A DNA stretch of 64,000 nucleotides, from contig NZ_CP188258.1 of assembly GCF_049994905.1 (NCBI RefSeq), positions 62,001-126,000 of the forward strand. The letters are read 5' to 3'. Positions 1 to 8,971 of the stretch are shown here, piece by piece. The notes beneath the pieces are model-generated. The model searched no databases. It saw only the letters and a program-made list of their open reading frames with translations, and was not told where the DNA came from. The position numbers and the translations under genes were made by a program. Each line of letters starts with the position of its first letter. Position 1 is the stretch's first letter. Origin of the DNA: Diaminobutyricibacter sp049994905. GTDB taxonomy: Bacteria > Actinomycetota > Actinomycetes > Actinomycetales > Microbacteriaceae.

Positions 1-2235
1 CGATGACCCGGTTCGGGTGAGGTTGTCGATCGCCGGCCCGTGGTTGGGCACATTGAACTGTTCGAGTGTTACACCGTTCGCATCGAGCTTCTGCAGGAGG
101 ACGAACACGTCCATGTCGTCGGATCCGTCGGCTTCGACCCAGAGCCGAGCCTTCGGGTAGCCGACGATTTGCGTTTCCTTGTCGAACGTCACGTCGAACG
201 AGACGGAATCCTGTTCCGACTCTGCGTCGTAACTCACCGGCACGGCCGAAGACGGCTCGGCGGTGGTCAGCGCATGTGTCGTACCGTCGAGGAAGAAGAC
301 GGTTTCTGCGGCGTCGGAGGGAGGGAACTCCGTCGCTGGAACGTTGAGCAGGTCGCCGCCCTCCAGGTCGAGCACGGCGTACCGCACGCGCGGAGTCGTC
401 TCCCAGCCGTTGTCCTCGCCCTTCAGGTAGTGGTCGAAGAAGCGGCGCAGGTCATCCTGGTTGGCTGGCTCGTTGAAGTCGGGCCATTCCATGGTGTTGT
501 GGATGCGCAGCCACTTCTCCGTCGAGCCGATTCGCCGCCAGCCGCGGAAGGTACCGGGCGTGTGGATCGAGTTCGAATAGCTCGCGACGACATACGCGGG
601 CACGGTGACCTTCTCAAGCTCGGCGACCTTCGACTGCCAGAGCTCGCCGACCAACGGATACCGCCTTGCCTCCTCGGCCAGGTCTTCCCGGCGATTCTTG
701 CCCTGGAATGCAACCGTCCAGGTGTCGGCGAAGGACAGGTCGGGCATTCCGCCTCGGAGTACGAGATCGCGATACGTGTCGCTCCATCCCTCCCAGGGGG
801 CGATGGCGGCGAGGTGTTCGGGTTGCTCCGCGGCGGTGAACCACTGCGACACGGCGAGCGAGGAGTTGCCGGCCATCCCGACCTTGCCGTTGCTCCATTC
901 CTGGGCGGCGAGCCATTCGATCAGGTCGGCCGCATCCTGTCCGTCCTGCTTTCCCGTCGCGAGCACATCACCCTCAGAGGAGAACGCTCCCCTCGCGTCC
1001 GGGTTGCAGATTGCGAATCCGTTGGCGCACCAGTAGGCGGGGTCGGGGCCCTCGAACTTGCCGAGTCCCGAAAGCCGGCTCTGGTCGATTCCGAGCAGGT
1101 CGAAGAGGGCCTTGTTCTTCGGATGCGTTCCCCCGCTTTTCCCGTACTGGCTCCAGGCCACGATGACGGGCACCTTGTCGGTTCCTGCCGGTCGCAGCAC
1201 GTCGACGTAGATCGTCGTGCCGTCGCGCAGCGTGACGGCTGTGTCCTTCTCGAAGACGATGTCGACGGGGATCGGCTGAAAGTCCTCCGTCGTCTGGAAT
1301 CCGGCAGGAAGCACCCGCGTGCCGGGTTCGAAGTGGATGAACAGGCTCGGCTCTGTGGCCTCATCGAAGGGTGCGGCCGGTGCGTATACGGGGTCTTCGT
1401 TGACCATGGGACGTCCTATTCTTTCGGGGGGTTGGGTGGTTTCGGGCCAGGTGAACGACGGCTTAGTCCGGCTCAGAAAGGCGTCGATGCCGATGGCCAG
1501 GTCGGGGCTGTCCACGGTCGCGGCCCAAGCCGCGGACCATTCGCGATCGAGGTCGGGGCCGTCGGCGACGGTCAGATCGACCAGATACTTCAGGGTGCGC
1601 ATCGAGAAGCGGGAGTTGGTGGTGAGCGCGTCGAGAAGTGCAGTGCAACGGATGTCGAATTCCGCATCTGGGACCGCGTCGGCGATGAGCCCGAGCGACA
1701 GCGCGCGTGCCGACGAGAGCGACTCGCCGGAGAGGAGGAGGAGTTTCGCATTCGCCGGACCGACCTGTCTGACGAGGCGCTCGATCCCGGCGCGAGGGTA
1801 GATGACGCCGAGCTTTGCGGGGGTGATGGCGAAGACGGATCGTTCGCTCGCGATGATGAAGTCGCACGCTGAAGCGAGCTGCCAGCCGCCTCCCATACAG
1901 GCGCCGTCGACCAGGGCGATGGTCGGTTTCGCCACGCGGGTGATGGCCAGGTCGGCTCGGCTGAGCTGGTCGACGACGGAGCCATCGGCCTGACGGTCGA
2001 GAAGGACCGAGGGGAGATCGTTGATGGTCGCGCCCGACGAGAACGTCTGGCCGGCTCCGCGAAGTGTGATCGCCACGACATCGGGGTCTGTGTCGAGCGC
2101 GGGCATCACGGACTGCAACTCGAGGCACATGTCTCGCGTCAGGGCATTCAGCTGCCGAGGATTGTCGACCTCGACCGCCGCGACGCCGCCGGCAACGTTC
2201 ACCGTGATCCGCCCGATGGATTGTGCTTCGCTCAT
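1..2235 (-). CDS. Crotonase (enoyl-CoA hydratase/isomerase) fused in frame to CocE/NonD-type hydrolase, partial
   Basis: The reading frame is open without a stop from the ATG at 2235 to the window edge, at least 745 codons. Residues 1 to about 268 are a crotonase fold, with the oxyanion-hole segments FSSGAT (about residue 80) and GACMGGGWQLASACD (about 125), and the usual crotonase ending AFLSRTKPSF. The position of the second catalytic Glu of classical hydratases reads PAKLG, so isomerase, decarboxylase or C-C hydrolase chemistry is as likely as hydration. A linker of about 15 residues leads to Met277, the natural start of a CocE/NonD alpha/beta hydrolase with the nucleophile-elbow-like GNSSLA and a C-terminal jelly-roll region that continues off the window. 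ATGA overlap with the upstream CaiB/BaiF gene indicates one operon. The fusion is observed. Whether it is real or caused by a lost stop codon is open. Confidence 0.85.
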   Translation of the reverse strand, partial: MSEAQSIGRITVNVAGGVAAVEVDNPRQLNALTRDMCLELQSVMPALDTDPDVVAITLRGAGQTFSSGATINDLPSVLLDRQADGSVVDQLSRADLAITRVAKPTIALVDGACMGGGWQLASACDFIIASERSVFAITPAKLGVIYPRAGIERLVRQVGPANAKLLLLSGESLSSARALSLGLIADAVPDAEFDIRCTALLDALTTNSRFSMRTLKYLVDLTVADGPDLDREWSAAWAATVDSPDLAIGIDAFLSRTKPSFTWPETTQPPERIGRPMVNEDPVYAPAAPFDEATEPSLFIHFEPGTRVLPAGFQTTEDFQPIPVDIVFEKDTAVTLRDGTTIYVDVLRPAGTDKVPVIVAWSQYGKSGGTHPKNKALFDLLGIDQSRLSGLGKFEGPDPAYWCANGFAICNPDARGAFSSEGDVLATGKQDGQDAADLIEWLAAQEWSNGKVGMAGNSSLAVSQWFTAAEQPEHLAAIAPWEGWSDTYRDLVLRGGMPDLSFADTWTVAFQGKNRREDLAEEARRYPLVGELWQSKVAELEKVTVPAYVVASYSNSIHTPGTFRGWRRIGSTEKWLRIHNTMEWPDFNEPANQDDLRRFFDHYLKGEDNGWETTPRVRYAVLDLEGGDLLNVPATEFPPSDAAETVFFLDGTTHALTTAEPSSAVPVSYDAESEQDSVSFDVTFDKETQIVGYPKARLWVEADGSDDMDVFVLLQKLDANGVTLEQFNVPNHGPAIDNLTRTGSS
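1405..1417 (-). promoter_or_regulatory. Internal ribosome binding site and start for the CocE-type half
   Basis: AGGA lies 6 bases before an in-frame ATG at 1407, inside the linker between the crotonase and hydrolase domains. This is what an ordinary second gene of an operon would carry. The hydrolase could therefore be translated on its own as well as in the fusion. Confidence 0.5.
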
Positions 2236-3425
2236 GTGATCTTCAGTCGTCCATTGCGTTCGAGACCGCCGATCTCGTCGTCCGAGTAGCCGATCTCACG
2301 CAGGATCGCGGTGGTGTGTTCGCCCAGCAGGGGAGGCGACGACTGCACCTCGCTCGCCTCGCCGTCGAGGCTGAGTGGTCCCCGGAGAAGGGTGAGCGGA
2401 GAGCCGTCGCCCCGCTCGGTGTGCTGGATCAGGTCGAGCGCCGCCACCTGTGCCGACGCGAAGATCTGCGTGTAGTCGTAGATCGGACCACACGGGATGC
2501 TCGCGTGGCTGATGAGTGAGACCCATTCGTCCGCGGCCCGAGTCGCAAGCACCGACCCGATCAGCTCCTTCAGCTCATCGCGGTGCGCGAGTCGGAGAGC
2601 GCCGCTGCTGAAACGAGCGTCGTCGACGGTTTCGTGTATCCCGAGTAGGTCGCAGAACGTGTGCCACTGCTTGTCGTTGCCGACCGCGATGGTGATGGGT
2701 TCGGTGGCTGTACTGAATACTCCGTACGGGGCGATCGTCGGGTGGTTGTTCCCCTGCGGCAGCGGTGCTTCGCCGAGGCTCAGCGCGCGCTGGCCCTGAA
2801 AGACGGAGAGGTTCAGCGCCGTTTCGAGCAGGGAGGTCGTCACGTGGCGGGCGGGATTCGCGTTGTCGCGCCCAACGAGTGCGGCGAGGATTCCGATGGC
2901 GCAGATCATTCCCGACGTGATGTCGACGATCGGCACGCCGACCCGGTAGGTGTCGCCGGCCCCCGACCCGGTCACGGACGTGAGGCCGGACATCCCCTGC
3001 ACGACCTGATCGAGGCCGGGGTCGTCCTTCAAAGGTCCGGTGGCACCGAAGGCGTTGACGGAGCCGACGACCAGACGAGGATTGAGCTCCTCGAGGCGCT
3101 CCCTCGTGAGCCCGAGCTTGTCGAGCGTGCCGATCTTGAAGTTCTCGACCAGTACGTCGGCCCGCGTGATCAGGCGCTCCAGGATCTCTCGTCCCTCTGG
3201 CGAGTAGAAGTCGATGCAGATCGAGCGCTTGTTCCGGTTCACCGAATCGAAGTACAGGCTGTGCTCGTTCTGGTACGGCGGCCACTGGCGGGCGGAGTCT
3301 CCGCCATTGAGGCTTTCGACCTTGATGATCTCGGCACCGAGGTCAGCGAGCAATGCAGTGCAGTACGGCCCGGCCATAGCCCTGCTGAGGTCGACGACCG
3401 TGATTCCTTCGAGCGGCTTCTTCAT
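2232..3425 (-). CDS. CaiB/BaiF family (class III) CoA-transferase
   Basis: This is a protein of about 397 residues, the usual length for class III CoA-transferases, which move CoA between an acyl-CoA donor and a carboxylic acid acceptor in the cytoplasm. The N-terminus LEGITVVDLSRAMAGPYC and the ADLGAEIIKVE segment are typical. The catalytic Asp is expected in DPGLDQVVQGMSG near residue 155. I chose the ATG at 3425, which overlaps the stop of the flavin reductase gene by ATGA; a longer in-frame start at 3461 would lie inside that gene. The stop overlaps the start of the crotonase fusion. The context suggests activation of an acid formed in ring degradation to its CoA ester, followed by crotonase processing. 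Confidence 0.88.
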   Translation of the reverse strand: MKKPLEGITVVDLSRAMAGPYCTALLADLGAEIIKVESLNGGDSARQWPPYQNEHSLYFDSVNRNKRSICIDFYSPEGREILERLITRADVLVENFKIGTLDKLGLTRERLEELNPRLVVGSVNAFGATGPLKDDPGLDQVVQGMSGLTSVTGSGAGDTYRVGVPIVDITSGMICAIGILAALVGRDNANPARHVTTSLLETALNLSVFQGQRALSLGEAPLPQGNNHPTIAPYGVFSTATEPITIAVGNDKQWHTFCDLLGIHETVDDARFSSGALRLAHRDELKELIGSVLATRAADEWVSLISHASIPCGPIYDYTQIFASAQVAALDLIQHTERGDGSPLTLLRGPLSLDGEASEVQSSPPLLGEHTTAILREIGYSDDEIGGLERNGRLKIT

Positions 3426-4561
3426 GAGGAGCTGGCAACCTTCTTCAGTCTCTCGATCCACGACTCGATCAGCTCCGTCGGCATCGCGGCGGGGAGCCCG
3501 GTAACCCGAAGCGCCATCGCGGGAACTCCTTCTTTGGTCGGGATGGATACCACGATGTTCTCAAGGTCGTAGTGTTCGCCCGGCAGGAGGTCGGTGAAGA
3601 AGAAGTCGGCGAGCTCGCTGGTCGCTTGCTGCACTGCGCGCTCGTGGCGGGGGAGGCGGTCGGACAGCTCGAACGCGTTCAGTGCCGCCTGGTGTCGCCG
3701 GAGCGCCTCGGTCCCGGCGGCGAGCAGCGAGTAGCCGTGCTCCCGCACCTTTTCGAGCTGGGCGCGATTCACTTCGCGACGCTCTTCGCTGTGGTCTTGG
3801 GCGCGTTGCAGCCATTCGTCCACGTCCGTCTCGGGAGCGTTCGCCATGAAGACTGCGCCGAACGGCGGGATGAGGGGCTGCCGGTGCCCCAGAGGAAGAG
3901 GGTCCGCAGCGTAGGACTGATTCGCGGCAAGCACCTGCACGGCGTCCCAGCGCACTTTGGCGACGACGCTGAAGTTGACGTCGTATTCGACGCTGAGTTG
4001 CTCGACCTGCGCTCGGATCTTCTCGGCGAGCTGCGCCGCCTGGATGAGCTCGGGATCGGGGGCGGCGACAAAGGATCCCGGGGAGAAGCGCCCGTACCCG
4101 CCCTGAAAGAAGAGGAGCGGAAGCGTTGAGCGTTCGACGGCGAGTTCCTGCACGCCGCCGAGCACGATGAAATGGTCGCCGGCCTCGCGGATGTCTTCGA
4201 AGGTGCACTCGATCCACGAGACCACGCCATCGAGGATGGGTGAGCCCAGGGGCCCGGGCCTCCAGCTGACACCGTCGAATTTATGCTCGCCGCCGGTCGC
4301 CATCTGCCGGCAGAGGGCCTCCTGGTCGGAGGCGAGCACGTTGATGCAGAACGTCTTTGCAGTGCGGAGAACGGCGAAGCTTCGCGAGTTGCTCATCGGG
4401 TAGAACGCGATCAGCGGGGGATTCATCGAAACCGACGAGAACGTTCCGACGACCATCCCGGCGGGGTGGCCATCTCCGGCGACCGCCGTGACGACTGCGA
4501 CACCGGTCGGGTAGTGCCCCAGCGTTTCACGGAACAACGCGGGGTCGATCTCCCTGGACAT
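3422..4561 (-). CDS. Flavin reductase (DIM6/NTAB type) with C-terminal IclR effector-binding-like domain
   Basis: Residues 1 to about 165 are an FMN-binding flavin reductase domain (ALFRETLGHYPTGVAVVTA, then GTFSSVSMNPPLIAFYP), which supplies reduced flavin to a two-component monooxygenase. Residues about 175 to 379 resemble the ligand-binding half of IclR regulators (PLIPPFGAVFMANAPETDVDEWL) and have no helix-turn-helix. C1 reductases of hydroxyphenylacetate hydroxylases are known to carry a C-terminal substrate-sensing domain that gates NADH oxidation, so I infer a substrate-gated reductase here. The likely oxygenase partner is the acyl-CoA-dehydrogenase-fold protein at 14341-15621. It is the first gene of a leftward operon with CaiB/BaiF and the crotonase fusion. 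Confidence 0.85.
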   Translation of the reverse strand: MSREIDPALFRETLGHYPTGVAVVTAVAGDGHPAGMVVGTFSSVSMNPPLIAFYPMSNSRSFAVLRTAKTFCINVLASDQEALCRQMATGGEHKFDGVSWRPGPLGSPILDGVVSWIECTFEDIREAGDHFIVLGGVQELAVERSTLPLLFFQGGYGRFSPGSFVAAPDPELIQAAQLAEKIRAQVEQLSVEYDVNFSVVAKVRWDAVQVLAANQSYAADPLPLGHRQPLIPPFGAVFMANAPETDVDEWLQRAQDHSEERREVNRAQLEKVREHGYSLLAAGTEALRRHQAALNAFELSDRLPRHERAVQQATSELADFFFTDLLPGEHYDLENIVVSIPTKEGVPAMALRVTGLPAAMPTELIESWIERLKKVASSS

Positions 4562-4737
4562 GAATCCTCCATCGGACGGAAGCGGCGGGCGACGGTTCTG
4601 GCGCCCGCTCTGTGAATCAAACCAATTCCATCTAAATATGTCAACGGTTATGATGGAATAGTACCAACCTAAAGGTTACGATGTTTATCGCTTCACGATC
4701 GAAGCGTCCAGGACCGCTCAAAGACGAGGACTCACGT
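4562..4737. promoter_or_regulatory. Divergent promoter region with two inverted repeats
   Basis: This AT-richer gap separates the leftward CoA-transferase operon from the rightward monooxygenase operon. ATTCCATC at 4625-4632 is mirrored by GATGGAAT at 4652-4659 (perfect 8-bp arms, 19-bp spacer). AACCT at 4666-4670 is mirrored by AGGTT at 4673-4677. Both suit dimeric regulator sites, perhaps for the FCD-type GntR protein at 8972-9670. An in-frame ATG at 4681 would begin inside this region and is less likely than the start used for the next gene. Confidence 0.5.
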
Positions 4738-5259
4738 ATGACCGCAAACGACAAGGCCGAGATCATCGAGATCATGAATCTCTACGCCTTCGCGCTCGAC
4801 GCCCACCAGTGGGATCTGTTCGACCGCGTCTTCACGGACGACGTCCTCGCCGAGTTCGGCCCCGCCGGAGCGGGATGGAAAGGACTCGAGGTCTTCAAGG
4901 CGTCGTTCGCCGAATTCCACGACCGGCTGGACAGCCACCAGCACACGATGATGGGCCACCTGGTCGAGGTCGACGGCGACAGGGCTCACGCCTTCAGCTA
5001 CGGCAACTGGCTTCTCGTGCGCAATGCGGCTGAGGGTGGCCCGACCTGGACCGGAACGGGCTGGTACGACGATGAGGTCGTGCGCACTGCGGATGGCTGG
5101 CGCATCAGTCACCGCGTCTGCAAGCTGCAGGGATGGTCAGGCAATCCGAACGTCCCCGAACAGCACAAAGAGCACAACCCCGACATGAACGTCAAGGTGC
5201 TGCATGACTTCGCCCAGGCGGGCGACATCGGCTACCTGAAGGCGATTGCCGGGAAATAA
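4738..5259 (+). CDS. SnoaL/NTF2-like family protein
   Basis: This 173-residue protein of the cystatin-like NTF2 fold includes EIIEIMNLYAFALDAHQWDLFDRVFTDD, the typical opening helix of the SnoaL-like group, and later a WYDDEVVRTADGWRI strand pair. Relatives are small cyclases, dehydratases or accessory subunits, so the function cannot be fixed. I chose the ATG at 4738 because GAGGA lies just upstream and the family pattern begins there. It is the first gene of a rightward run with an FAD monooxygenase, a cupin, an FAH hydrolase and an NmrA-like protein. Confidence 0.8.
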   Translation: MTANDKAEIIEIMNLYAFALDAHQWDLFDRVFTDDVLAEFGPAGAGWKGLEVFKASFAEFHDRLDSHQHTMMGHLVEVDGDRAHAFSYGNWLLVRNAAEGGPTWTGTGWYDDEVVRTADGWRISHRVCKLQGWSGNPNVPEQHKEHNPDMNVKVLHDFAQAGDIGYLKAIAGK

Positions 5260-5282
5260 GAGACCACGAGCGGGGCAGACGA

Positions 5283-6874
5283 GTGGACGAGGCGACAGTG
5301 TTCGGGTCATCCGGGCGTGTCGATTTTCTGATCGTCGGCGCTGGTCCCGTGGGGCTCGTGACCGCCATCCTTCTCGGGCGCGACGGATGGCGTGTCACGC
5401 TCGTCGAGCGGTGGCCGTCGCGCTATCCGATGCCTCGCGCCTGCACGATCGACCACGAGGCCCTGCGCATCCTTCAGTCGGCCGGCGTCATGCAGGAACA
5501 CGCGGACCTGTTCGAGCCGTCGCGCGGTGACCGCGGGGCTACCAGATCCGCAACGGCGATGGCCTGCTGCTGAGGGCGATCAACTGGAACCGGTCTGCAG
5601 AGTCGGGCTGGGCCAACACCAATGGGTTCTATCAGCCCGACCTCGAAGAGGCGCTCGAGTCGATGGCGCTCGCGTCGCCGACGGTCGAGCTTCGCCGGGG
5701 CTGGTCTGCAGCATCGGTCACGCAGGACGAGGACGCGGTCACGATTACCGTCTCCAGGACTGGAGACGAATCCCGGCGCGAGCAGCTCCAGGCCCGGTGG
5801 CTCATCGCCGCTGATGGCGCGAACAGCGGAATCCGGGAACAGCTCGGCATCGAGAGCGCAGACTCCAACTTCGAGGCGGACTGGCTCGTCGTCGATTATC
5901 AGCCGATCGTCGACCGGGACTGGGATGCTTTCGTCACCCAGTACTGCGACCCGGCGCAGCCCGCTACCGCGGTGAAGAGCGGACCCGGCCGGCGCCGGTT
6001 CGAGTTCATGCGCCGGGCCGATGTGACGGTCGAAGAGCTGAACCGGCCCGAAACGGCCTGGCGCCTGATGCGACCCTGGGGGGTCACGTCAGAGAATGCG
6101 CGTCTCGAGCGTCACGCCGTGTACACGTTCCGCGGACGGTGGGCAAAGGAATGGCGACGGGGCCGAGTCTTCCTCGCAGGGGACGCCGCGCACCTGATGC
6201 CACCGTTTCTGGGTCAGGGTTTGTGTGCCGGACTCCGGGATGCGCGGGCGCTCAGCTGGCGGCTCTCGATGGTCGCGTCTGGTCGCGCGTCGACGTCGAT
6301 TCTCGACTCATACGGCACCGAGCGCATTACGCACGTGCGCGAGATCATCGACGAGGCCGTCGCGCTCGGGCAGATCATCTGCGAACTGGACCCGGTACGC
6401 GCGTCGGAACGCGATGCCCGCATGAGCGCCGAACTGAACGATCCGAGCGACTTGACGGTAGAACCGCCCCAACCCCGGCTCGGCGTGCCATCGGTCACCG
6501 CGACAGGGGATGATCACGCGGGAACGCTCTCGGTCCAGGGGCGAGTCGAATCGGATGGGGTGGCCGGTCTTTTCGACGACGTCGTGGGTGGCTGCTGGCA
6601 GCTCATCGCGCTCGGTGAGGACCCGCTGGCCGAGGTGTCGCCGGAATTGCGCGAATGGTTCCTCGGAATCGGCGGCACGGCAACCCAGATCGCCGATAGC
6701 GGTCCGATTCGCGACCTCGACGACACCTACCACGACTGGTTCGAGGCCCGCGGGTGCAGCGTGGTGCTTTCCCGCCCTGACTTCTACATCTACGGCACAG
6801 GTGTGCTGGCTGATGTTCCGCGTCTGCTGCAGTCCCTGCGCGACGAATTCTCCAAGGAAGGTGCACTGCAATGA
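5283..6874 (+). pseudogene. MhpA/PheA-type FAD-dependent monooxygenase, frameshifted
   Basis: From the GTG at 5283, one frame encodes the N-terminal FAD-binding fold (DFLIVGAGPVGLVTAILLGRDG) and runs into a stop at 5573. A second frame carries the rest without interruption: FYQPDLEEAL, the DG motif ADGANSGIR, and the FAD ribose motif GDAAHLMPPFLGQGLCAGL. The frames join cleanly if one base is removed from the GGGG run at 5535-5538, restoring RGDRGYQIRNGDG. The repaired product of about 530 residues matches 3-(3-hydroxyphenyl)propionate-hydroxylase-like enzymes, which hydroxylate phenols with NAD(P)H and O2. A sequencing error is as likely as real inactivation, since neighbouring coupling by ATGA is intact. 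Confidence 0.85.
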
Positions 6875-7212
6875 CCATGCGAGTCACGAGGATCGGCGAC
6901 GCCGAACCATTCCAGCCCGAAGGCCACAACGGTGTGGGACCGGTCCGACTGCAGGGCGGTGAGTCAACGCCGACAACCGACTTCACAGTGGCCTTGTCGC
7001 ACTACCTGCCCGGTGGTGCCGCAGAGCTGGCGCCGCAGCCATCGGAGACGGTCTACGTCATCGTCTCGGGCGAGCTCGTCATGTCGGCCGAGGGACGGGA
7101 GGCCGTTCTCGGGGTGTTCGACTCCGTCCACTTCACCCCGGGAACCGTTCGCAGCGTCGAGAACCGCACGAACCTGCCTGCCAGCATGCTGGTCATCCGG
7201 GCGACGAGTTAG
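6871..7212 (+). CDS. Cupin-domain protein
   Basis: The 113-residue product is a single small beta-barrel cupin: SHYLPGGAAELAPQPSETVYVIVSGELVM forms the first motif, and DSVHFTPGTVRSVENRTNLPASMLVI the second. The usual metal-binding histidines of motif 1 are largely replaced (PQPSE), so a metal-free binding or isomerase role is possible. Its ATG overlaps the monooxygenase stop (ATGA), and the FAH hydrolase follows after 11 bases. It belongs to the same degradation operon. Confidence 0.75.
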   Translation: MTMRVTRIGDAEPFQPEGHNGVGPVRLQGGESTPTTDFTVALSHYLPGGAAELAPQPSETVYVIVSGELVMSAEGREAVLGVFDSVHFTPGTVRSVENRTNLPASMLVIRATS

Positions 7213-7223
7213 GCGGCTGGGAC

Positions 7224-8093
7224 ATGCGAATCGTCGGTGTAAGACAGAGTGATGGAGGCGTTCTCGTCGGAGCGTTGAGCGAGGACGGTCTCACGGTCGA
7301 CGTCATCGCCGAGCTGGAGACCTTCTGGGCTTCGCCCGGCACGTTCCTCGCCGAGCCGCCGTCCGGACCGACCCTCGCGGTTCAGCCCGGCGACCTGGTG
7401 CCCCCCGTCATCAGAAGTGCCCGCGTCGTCTGCGTCGGGCTCAACTATCTCGACCACGTGAAGGAGGGCTCGTTCCGCGACGAGAGCCTGCCCGAGTTCC
7501 CCACCTTGTTCGCCCGGTGGCCGGCATCGCTGACATCCGGTGGGGCAGAGATCCCGGTCCCGTCGGGTGAGGACGGACTCGACTGGGAGGGTGAGGTCAT
7601 GGCCTGGGTCGGTTCGACACTTGTGGATGCGACACCCGAGGAAGCGCTCGCCGCAGTCGTCGGCTACTCGGCCTTCAATGACGTCACGTCGCGCCGGGCT
7701 CAGAAGCAGACCTCCCAGTGGATCATCGGCAAGAACGGTGATAGATCAGGGCCAGTGGGTCCGATGGTTCCGGCGGCGGAGGTCGGCGACCTGCGCGACG
7801 GCCTTCAGCTCGAGACGCGGGTCAACGGTGAGGTTGTGCAGCAAGGAAGCACGCGGCAGATGATCTACGGGGTGGGCGAGACGCTCTCGTATATCTCGAA
7901 GACGTTCACGGTCAACCCGGGTGACCTCCTCGCCACGGGCACGCCATCCGGAGTCGGCTACGCGCGCACGCCTCCGTGGCTGTTGAAGCCCGGCGATGTC
8001 GTCGAGGTCGAGATCGAGAGACTCGGTACGGTGACGAACTCCATCGTCGACAACTCACATCGCCACCGTGCTGCGGATGCCCGCGCGGAATGA
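7224..8093 (+). CDS. Fumarylacetoacetate hydrolase (FAH) family protein
   Basis: The 289-residue protein has the FAH fold: VVCVGLNYLDHVKEG, the acidic metal-site strand DGLDWEGEVMAWVG, the NDVTSRRAQKQ loop, and the C-terminal GDLLATGTPSGVGYARTPPWLLKPGDVVEVEIERLG signature. Family members hydrolyse C-C bonds of ring-fission beta-diketo acids, hydrate 2-oxopent-4-enoates or decarboxylate oxaloacetate analogues, using Mg or Mn. The stop overlaps the start of the NmrA-like gene (ATGA). A paralogue sits in the same two-gene arrangement at 23675-24547, with weaker overall similarity. Confidence 0.88.
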   Translation: MRIVGVRQSDGGVLVGALSEDGLTVDVIAELETFWASPGTFLAEPPSGPTLAVQPGDLVPPVIRSARVVCVGLNYLDHVKEGSFRDESLPEFPTLFARWPASLTSGGAEIPVPSGEDGLDWEGEVMAWVGSTLVDATPEEALAAVVGYSAFNDVTSRRAQKQTSQWIIGKNGDRSGPVGPMVPAAEVGDLRDGLQLETRVNGEVVQQGSTRQMIYGVGETLSYISKTFTVNPGDLLATGTPSGVGYARTPPWLLKPGDVVEVEIERLGTVTNSIVDNSHRHRAADARAE

Positions 8094-8971
8094 TCCTGCT
8101 CACGGCGGCAAACGGCAATCAGGGCAGGCAGCTCGTTCCCAAGCTGCTCGCCGCAGGGCATCCTGTCCGCGCGTCCGTTCATACGGAAGCATCCGCAGCC
8201 GTGCTTCGCGCCGCTGGAGTGACGGATGTCGTGGTCGGCGACCTCGCGGAACCGGACGTGCTCGCCCGCGCGGTTCGCGGCGTCGAACTGGTCTATCACG
8301 TCGGCCCGGCGCTCTCGCCTTCCGAACGAGCAGTCGGTTTCGCGATCATCGACGCTGCCCGCTCGGCCGGAGTGCGCCATTTCGTGATGAGCTCGGTCCT
8401 GCACGCAATCACCACCGACCTCATCCAGCATGAGGTCAAGCGCGACATCGAGGAGCACCTCCTCTCGTCGGGACTGGAGTTCACCATCCTCCAGCCCGCC
8501 AACTACATGCTCGCTCACCGACTCAGACCCGCATTCGAGCGCGGTGTCTTCGAGCTCTCGTGGTCTCTCGACCGGCGGCAGTCGATGGTCGATCTCGGAG
8601 ACGTCACCGGCGTCGCGGCCATGGTGCTCAGTGATGTCGAGCGGCACGCGGGCGCGACATACGAACTCGTCTCGCCCGGTCGCTTCACCGCCCACGAGCT
8701 GGGAGCCATCATCTCGGAGGTGATCGCCGGGCCGATCGAGGTTCGAGAGATCTCCACCGAGACGTTCGCAGAACGGATGCTCGGCGGCGCGGACCCGAGC
8801 AGCAAGGAATACGAGCTCCGCGCGATGCGTGCCATCACCGCGCGCTACAGCAGCAACGATTTCGTGGGAAACCCGAACGTGCTGACGTGGCTGCTCGGAC
8901 GGACCCCGACGACGTTCAAGGACTGGGTGCGGGCGCGGTACGCAGCATGGTCGTCGGGCGGCGCACTCTGA
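8090..8971 (+). CDS. NmrA-like / SDR-a family NAD(P)-binding protein
   Basis: The protein of about 293 residues opens with a dinucleotide-binding pattern LLTAANGNQGRQLVPKLLAAGH. The glycine-rich loop is unusual (AANGNQG rather than GATG.G), so cofactor binding may be altered. HFVMSSVLHAITTDL and FTILQPANYML follow the SDR-a layout, without a canonical catalytic YxxxK. I chose the ATG at 8090, which overlaps the FAH stop; a longer reading frame from 7976 would lie inside the FAH gene. It is closely similar to the protein at 24544-25422, with long identical stretches such as RPAFERGVFELSWSLDRRQS. Redox sensing or reduction of a pathway intermediate are both possible. Confidence 0.82.
   Translation: MILLTAANGNQGRQLVPKLLAAGHPVRASVHTEASAAVLRAAGVTDVVVGDLAEPDVLARAVRGVELVYHVGPALSPSERAVGFAIIDAARSAGVRHFVMSSVLHAITTDLIQHEVKRDIEEHLLSSGLEFTILQPANYMLAHRLRPAFERGVFELSWSLDRRQSMVDLGDVTGVAAMVLSDVERHAGATYELVSPGRFTAHELGAIISEVIAGPIEVREISTETFAERMLGGADPSSKEYELRAMRAITARYSSNDFVGNPNVLTWLLGRTPTTFKDWVRARYAAWSSGGAL

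Noticed and set aside
40..1872. A long open frame on the plus strand, over 600 codons
   Set aside because: It has no recognisable motif and mirrors the crotonase-CocE gene on the opposite strand; long antisense frames are expected in high-GC DNA.
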